DNA of 64,000 nt from Jejuia sp040720935 (GTDB taxonomy: Bacteria; Bacteroidota; Bacteroidia; Flavobacteriales; Flavobacteriaceae), in assembly GCF_040720935.1 (NCBI RefSeq), contig NZ_JBFDAE010000003.1, positions 248,001-312,000 of the forward strand, written 5' to 3'. Positions 59,103-64,000 of the stretch are shown here, piece by piece. The notes under the pieces are model-generated. The model saw only the letters and a list, made by a program, of their open reading frames with translations. It had not been told where the DNA came from and made no database searches. Each line of letters begins with the position of its first letter. Within the stretch, counting starts at the first letter, position 1. A program made the translations under genes and the position numbers.

Positions 59103-60512
59103 ATGAATGTCACTAATCTCAAACATATTGATTTAAGTGTCGATTTACAACAATCCATTAGTTCGGATATTGCGAACCACTTTTCAATTGTCCCTAAAAC
59201 TGTTGACAATACTGAAAACACTTACTATATTGACAGATCAAAAGTTTCTGATCAAATTGCTATTAAAGAAGAATTAAAATTAATCTTCAATAAAAATATA
59301 GCTCTCGAATTAATTGACTCATCCATCATAAAAAAGACACTCTCTATTTACTACCGAAAACATGATGACAAACCAAAGTTGGTATCTTATGGGAATGATT
59401 TTTTAGAAGATTTAATTTTTGAAGCTAAAAACATTAATGCTAGTGATATTCATATTGAAATTTATGAAGAAGATGTTAGAGTACGTTTACGTATTGATGG
59501 CCAATTAATTGAGAAAAACCATATTAAAAAGGATAATTATTTAGAGTTGATAAATCAAATTAAGATTAAATCAAACCTAGATATTACCGAAAAACGACTT
59601 CCTCAAGATGGTAGAATAGAATATGACGATTTCGATATTAGAGTTTCCATTTTGCCAACACATCATGGCGAAAAAGTGGTAATGCGAATATTGGGTAGAG
59701 ATGCTTCACATTTAAATATCAACAAACTAGGTATAGAAAATGAAGACGTTACATTGTATCTAGAAGCTGTAAAGAAAACAAATGGCATTGTTCTCATTAG
59801 TGGACCTACAGGATCTGGAAAAACAACCACATTATATGCTACGCTAAAACACCTTAATGATATAAAAAGAAATATAGTAACAGTTGAAGACCCTATAGAA
59901 TACACCCTTAAAGGCATCAACCAAGTTCAGTTAAAAGAAAATATTGGGCTAACATTCACATCTGCATTACGTTCTTTTTTGAGACAAGATCCAGATATTA
60001 TCATGCTTGGAGAAATCAGGGATGCCCAAACAGCACAAATGGCTATTAGAGCATCTTTAACAGGGCATTTAGTGTTATCTACAATTCATACAAATTCAGC
60101 TATTGGAACAATTTCTAGGCTAATAGATATGGGCGTTCCATCATTTTTGATTGCAGAAACAATGAATATATCAGTCGCACAAAGATTAGTGCGAACATTA
60201 TGCGCTGCTTGTAAAAGTGAACAACATTTCAATCCAGACGATTTACCTCGTTCTTTTAAATCAGAAAAAACTCTAAAAACACATTTTATTGCTGTAGGAT
60301 GCGACGAATGCTACCATACAGGATATAAAGGAAGACGGGCTATTTACGAAATACTTCCTATTAATTTTAATGTGGCAGAAAGTATTAAAAAAAACACCTT
60401 AGAGCAATCTGATTTTATAAAAAACAAAAGACTCTCAGACAAAGCGTTTGATTTATTATCAAGAGGACTAACATCAATAGAAGAAATTTACCCAATACTT
60501 ATTAATTCTTAA
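59103..60512 (+). CDS. GspE/PilB-type assembly ATPase
   Basis: Hexameric cytosolic ATPase of 469 residues powering pseudopilus assembly. An N-terminal domain of about 90 residues precedes DLIFEAKNINASDIHIEIYE. Walker A is GPTGSGKTTTLYATL, the Asp box is VEDPIEYTLKGINQVQ, Walker B is PDIIMLGEIRDAQTA, and the His box is SLTGHLVLSTIHTN. A zinc-binding tetracysteine insert (LCAACK ... GCDEC) is present near 375-415. The GspE/PilB rather than PilT class is indicated by the zinc site. Starts directly after the peptidase stop. Confidence 0.93.
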   Translation: MNVTNLKHIDLSVDLQQSISSDIANHFSIVPKTVDNTENTYYIDRSKVSDQIAIKEELKLIFNKNIALELIDSSIIKKTLSIYYRKHDDKPKLVSYGNDFLEDLIFEAKNINASDIHIEIYEEDVRVRLRIDGQLIEKNHIKKDNYLELINQIKIKSNLDITEKRLPQDGRIEYDDFDIRVSILPTHHGEKVVMRILGRDASHLNINKLGIENEDVTLYLEAVKKTNGIVLISGPTGSGKTTTLYATLKHLNDIKRNIVTVEDPIEYTLKGINQVQLKENIGLTFTSALRSFLRQDPDIIMLGEIRDAQTAQMAIRASLTGHLVLSTIHTNSAIGTISRLIDMGVPSFLIAETMNISVAQRLVRTLCAACKSEQHFNPDDLPRSFKSEKTLKTHFIAVGCDECYHTGYKGRRAIYEILPINFNVAESIKKNTLEQSDFIKNKRLSDKAFDLLSRGLTSIEEIYPILINS

Positions 60513-60515
60513 TAT

Positions 60516-62441
60516 ATGCCGAACAGGATTTTAAATATATTCTTTTTTTGTTTCCTTTTTAATTTGGGGTTTTCGCAAACACATATTGAAACCTTTACTA
60601 AAAAGTTGGATGAACTTGCAAAATCAAAAGAAGGTTTAAATGATAATGTTAGAATTGATTTATCGGGTTTAACCCTATATGATTTTATTAATGCACTTGC
60701 CGAAGAACATGAGTTGAATGTTAGTGTGGATGCTAATTTAAACCAGTTGGTAACCAGCAATTTTTATGATGTTAACATAAAAGATGTGTTTTTATTTTTG
60801 ATTCAAAAACATAAATTGGAAGTCGATGTCATGAACAATATTTTGGTGTTTAATAAAAAACCAGATGAAGTTGTTATTGAAAAACCAAAACCTTTAAAGA
60901 ATATAGACGTCACATATAATGAACAAAATAAGTTTTTATCTGTCAAATTAAAAAATGATTCACTTCCTAGAGTTGCTCAAGCCATTACAGATGTTTCTGA
61001 ACGAAATGTTGTTTTAGCACCCGATGTGAAAAATGAAAAAGTATCAGCATACATATTAAACAGGCCTTTTGACCAAGTTTTGGAAATGGTGGCAAAGTCC
61101 AATAGTTTGGTGTTAACCATTGATGAGAATAATAATTATTATCTGGAAAAAGATATTGCTCCACAACCACAAGCTAAACCAACTACACAAACCAGTAGAA
61201 GCAGGCGATCAACTTCTAAAAACAGCAAGGTTGACCAAGGAGAAGATGGAGGTTTTGAAATTAAGGTTAATCCACAAGGTTTTTTAGACATTAAAGCTTC
61301 CGAAGCCGATGCATCTGAAATGATTATAGAAGCTGCAAAAAAATTGAATGTTAATTACTTTATGTATAACACACCAACAGATGTGAATACCACTCTGATG
61401 GCCAATGGCATTACCTTTGATAATTTTCTAGACCATCTTTTTAAGGGAGAAAAATATACCTACAAAACAGTTGATGATTTATATTTAATTGGTGAGCATG
61501 CTACCGAAGGTTTACGAATGGTCGAACTGGTTCAATTAGAAAACAGAACTATAGAAACTGTTTTAACAAGTTTACCTGCTGCAATTATCCAAGGCTTGGA
61601 AGTGAAGGAATTTGTGGAATTAAATGGTTTTGTGGTATCGGGTTCTAAAATCCATATTCAGGAATTCAAAGATTATATTTATGAAATAGATTTAGTTGTT
61701 CCTGTTATACAAATAGAAGTTCTTATCGTTCAGTATCAAAAGGCCTACGAGATACAGACAGGTATTCAAGCTGGATTGGACAACACACCAAAAACCACTT
61801 CAGGAGTACTTTTCCCAACTAGTGATGTTAATCTAAACGCCACATCGGTTAATGGTTTGATTGATGCTTTCAATGGATTGGGTATTATAAATCTTGGAAA
61901 GGTTACAGAAAATTTTTATTTGAACTTAAAAGCTTTAGAAAACAATTCATTAATAAAACTCTCATCTACACCAAAGCTTGTTACTTTAAATGGGCATGAT
62001 GCTACGTCTTCAATTGGGGAAACGAGTTATTATTTCGAGCAGAATAACAGGTTAATTAATTCAGGTGTAAATAATAACATTTTGCAATCTGGAACATGGA
62101 AATCTACTGAGGCAAATTTGAGTATAAATATAAAGCCTTTTGTATCAAAAGATGAGAATGTAACACTTACCATTTCTGTTGAAAAAAGCTCATTTCTTGG
62201 CAGAGCTGGAGAAGATGCACCACCAGGAAAATCTACGCAAAAGTTTGAATCTTTGGTTCGCGTAAAAAATAACGAAATGGTGCTTTTGGGAGGTTTGGAT
62301 GAACTGGAAAACGAAAATTCAGGCACAGGAACCCCTTTGCTTTCAAGAATACCAGTAATCAAATGGTTGTTTAGCGGTAGAAAAAAGAGAAAGGAAAAAT
62401 CGAAGCTTCATATTTTTATAAAACCAACAGTCACCTATTAG
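60516..62441 (+). CDS. GspD/PilQ-type secretin
   Basis: Outer-membrane channel protein of 641 residues with signal peptide (ILNIFFFCFLFNLGFSQ). An STN-like domain at about 45-125 (YDFINALAEEHELNVSVDAN), further N-domains with an Arg/Ser-rich linker near 230 (QTSRSRRSTSKNS), and the secretin core at about 400-640: VVPVIQIEVLIVQYQKAYEI, LSSTPKLVTLNGHDATSSIG, LSINIKPFV and the closing VLLGGL and LSRIPVIKWLF blocks. No T2SS S-domain for pilotin binding is evident. It overlaps nothing but begins four bases after gspE. Confidence 0.9.
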   Translation: MPNRILNIFFFCFLFNLGFSQTHIETFTKKLDELAKSKEGLNDNVRIDLSGLTLYDFINALAEEHELNVSVDANLNQLVTSNFYDVNIKDVFLFLIQKHKLEVDVMNNILVFNKKPDEVVIEKPKPLKNIDVTYNEQNKFLSVKLKNDSLPRVAQAITDVSERNVVLAPDVKNEKVSAYILNRPFDQVLEMVAKSNSLVLTIDENNNYYLEKDIAPQPQAKPTTQTSRSRRSTSKNSKVDQGEDGGFEIKVNPQGFLDIKASEADASEMIIEAAKKLNVNYFMYNTPTDVNTTLMANGITFDNFLDHLFKGEKYTYKTVDDLYLIGEHATEGLRMVELVQLENRTIETVLTSLPAAIIQGLEVKEFVELNGFVVSGSKIHIQEFKDYIYEIDLVVPVIQIEVLIVQYQKAYEIQTGIQAGLDNTPKTTSGVLFPTSDVNLNATSVNGLIDAFNGLGIINLGKVTENFYLNLKALENNSLIKLSSTPKLVTLNGHDATSSIGETSYYFEQNNRLINSGVNNNILQSGTWKSTEANLSINIKPFVSKDENVTLTISVEKSSFLGRAGEDAPPGKSTQKFESLVRVKNNEMVLLGGLDELENENSGTGTPLLSRIPVIKWLFSGRKKRKEKSKLHIFIKPTVTY

Positions 62442-63626
62442 ATGTTAGACCAATTAAAAAAAATATTAATTTTATCTAGTGGATATTATGCCATTAATAT
62501 CTTTAAAACAGATGGTGTATTTGGATATCAACTTATCGAATTCCTTTATAAAAATGATGAATTACTAATCAAAAATCGCTTTTTTGCCAATAAGCTCGAT
62601 GAAGCATTCAAAGAGAAACTTAAGAAAGACTACCCCGTACTTTTGCATATAGAAGGGAATGCTATTATAAACAAAGCTGTTGAAAATAAAACAGGTTATA
62701 GAAATGATTTAATTTTTAAAGCGGATTTAAATGAGTTCTATTTTTATGAATACCATCAAAATGAAACCATTTTTATTTCTGTATCAAGAAAAGAGCATAT
62801 TGATGCTTGCCTAGAACAAATAAGCAATCTAGGTCTATTTGTTATCCATATTTCCTTTGGGCCTTTTGTAATGGCAAATTTACTTCCTATTGCCAAAGAT
62901 TATTCTGCTCTTTCTTCATCCAACTACACACTTGATATAAGTAATAATGAAGTAGTATCATTTCAGAATACAGAAACAACCAATACAGAATATGTTATAA
63001 ACGATGATAAATTCAACCAAAGAGAACTCCCGCTTTTAGCAACTTTTCTGGAATACAAATATCCAAATCCAAAAATCGATTTTGATGCTGATTTTTTAGT
63101 GAAAAATAGCGATGAATTTAAATATAAAAAATGGTTTAAAATAGCAGGTATTTTTATGCTCGTGTTTTTTTTAGTCTCACTTACAGTTAGTCATTTCTTT
63201 ATGGATTATTATGCGAATGCTTTAGCCGAAAAACAGTCCATGTATGCAATGTCTCAGCAAACTACCGCTAAAGTTCTCGCTTTAAAAGAGGAAAAGATTC
63301 TGAAAGAAAAAATATTGCAGTCTAGTGGTATTGGCAACAGTAGTTTTTTAACTCAATATGTTATGGATATTGGTAATTCAGTACCATCAGATATTATTCT
63401 TAACACAATACATATTGTACCGCTATTTAAAAAAATAAAACCTGCAGAAAAGATAGATTTTGAAATGAGCATTATAACCATACTAGGGGAATCTGAAAAC
63501 GATACCTCTTTTAATAATTGGCTAAAGGTATTGGGGAATTTAGCATGGATAAAGAAAATGGACATTGAAGACTATTCTGAAGAAACAAATACGGAAAACA
63601 CATTCAAAATAAAGATTAAGATATAG
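62442..63626 (+). CDS. PilM/PilN- or GspL-like assembly protein
   Basis: Bitopic protein of 394 residues. A cytosolic N-terminal domain of about 225 residues has GspL/PilM-like strand-rich sequence (ILSSGYYAINIFKTDGVFGY). One membrane helix follows at about 232-252 (IAGIFMLVFFLVSLTVSHFF), then a coiled coil and a periplasmic ferredoxin-like domain (SVPSDIILNTIHIVPL ... ENTFKIKIKI) like PilN/GspL. It would link the ATPase to the periplasmic alignment complex. Starts at the base after the secretin stop. Confidence 0.75.
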   Translation: MLDQLKKILILSSGYYAINIFKTDGVFGYQLIEFLYKNDELLIKNRFFANKLDEAFKEKLKKDYPVLLHIEGNAIINKAVENKTGYRNDLIFKADLNEFYFYEYHQNETIFISVSRKEHIDACLEQISNLGLFVIHISFGPFVMANLLPIAKDYSALSSSNYTLDISNNEVVSFQNTETTNTEYVINDDKFNQRELPLLATFLEYKYPNPKIDFDADFLVKNSDEFKYKKWFKIAGIFMLVFFLVSLTVSHFFMDYYANALAEKQSMYAMSQQTTAKVLALKEEKILKEKILQSSGIGNSSFLTQYVMDIGNSVPSDIILNTIHIVPLFKKIKPAEKIDFEMSIITILGESENDTSFNNWLKVLGNLAWIKKMDIEDYSEETNTENTFKIKIKI

Positions 63627-64000
63627 GTGTTTAAAAATCTAACATATAAACAAAAGTTTTTTGCAGTAATAGGTGGTTTCATATTACTGTTTATGGCGTC
63701 ATACAAGAAAACCTATAAACATACATTAACCGCAAAAAAAGAGTTAAGACTTGTTAAAGAAAAATTAGCAAATAATGAAAGTTCGCAAAATGAACTTTAT
63801 TATTTGAAAAATGACATAGGGAATCTAGAAAAAACAATTGGAGGGCAAACTAAAAATCCAGAACGTGTTCAACAGGAATTACTTGATTTCATTTCTATAA
63901 ACGAATTTAATGTGAACATAGTTTCTATAGCAGATGTTCATTTATTTTCTGATAATGATTTTTTAATTTATTCTAACCAAATAGAACTTGAAGGAAACTA
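63627..64000 (+). CDS. GspM/PilO-like protein, truncated by the window end
   Basis: A GTG start immediately after the preceding stop opens a frame that continues to the window edge (124 codons): VFKNLTYKQKFFAVIGGFIL, a membrane helix, then a long coiled coil (AKKEL ... KNDIGNLEKTIG) and the beginning of a periplasmic domain. The layout of short cytosolic tail, one helix, coiled coil and ferredoxin-like domain is that of GspM/PilO, which pairs with the protein encoded upstream. Confidence 0.7.
   Translation, partial: MFKNLTYKQKFFAVIGGFILLFMASYKKTYKHTLTAKKELRLVKEKLANNESSQNELYYLKNDIGNLEKTIGGQTKNPERVQQELLDFISINEFNVNIVSIADVHLFSDNDFLIYSNQIELEGN

Overview
This window is a chromosomal segment of a Bacteroidota bacterium, most likely a marine-type member of the Flavobacteriaceae. 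The DNA is AT-rich. Promoters match the Bacteroidetes form (-33 TTG, -7 TAnnTTTG) and Shine-Dalgarno sequences are scarce. One secreted protein carries a type IX secretion (T9SS) C-terminal sorting domain. The core gene set (BT_3928-like and DUF1599 proteins, cdaA beside folP, a DUF853 HerA-like ATPase, YitT) is typical of the group.

About 1-35 kb is core genome. It holds the end of folD, a YwaF-like membrane protein, an M14 peptidase, rluF, an alpha/beta hydrolase-cupin pair, YitT, a HerA-like ATPase, queE, an FKBP-type isomerase, a phosphodiesterase, truA, an ABC exporter, a REP-associated (RAYT) transposase with its REP hairpins, cdaA, folP, DUF1599, a BT_3928-like protein, an ABC permease, a TlpA-like thioredoxin and tpiA. 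It continues with two secreted proteins, a TPR histidine kinase/response regulator pair, prmA and clpS. It ends in a sulfide/persulfide operon (MBL-rhodanese, TauE, split YeeE) beside a Crp/Fnr regulator.

About 35-41 kb is a mobilizable element beside a tRNA-Arg(ACG). It has a serine recombinase whose last codons are antisense to the tRNA, two small genes, an HTH regulator, MobC and a MobB-type relaxase. A decayed, inverted second copy of the regulator region keeps its palindromic operator and promoter. The two copies therefore face outward, one over the recombinase operon and one over the mob operon.

About 41-53 kb is a tyrosine recombinase followed by an array of five headless Rhs tips, all on the minus strand. 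Each begins at the Met of the Rhs YYPFGM motif, carries a short RHS core, and ends in a different C-terminal domain. Most are followed by a putative immunity gene. Four are preceded by a shared leader repeat (the fifth leader is diverged), and the modules are bounded by structured repeats. One pair joins an apparent ADP-ribosyltransferase toxin to a NADAR-domain protein. One tip is split by an in-frame stop and another is cut off exactly at a boundary repeat.

About 53-64 kb holds a LytTR regulator, a response regulator, and a tight operon for a type II secretion / type IV pilus-like machine: four prepilin-like proteins sharing an LK[A/S] leader, GspF, a short prepilin peptidase, GspE, a secretin, a PilM/PilN-like protein and a truncated GspM/PilO-like protein. 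No rRNA genes or CRISPR arrays were seen.
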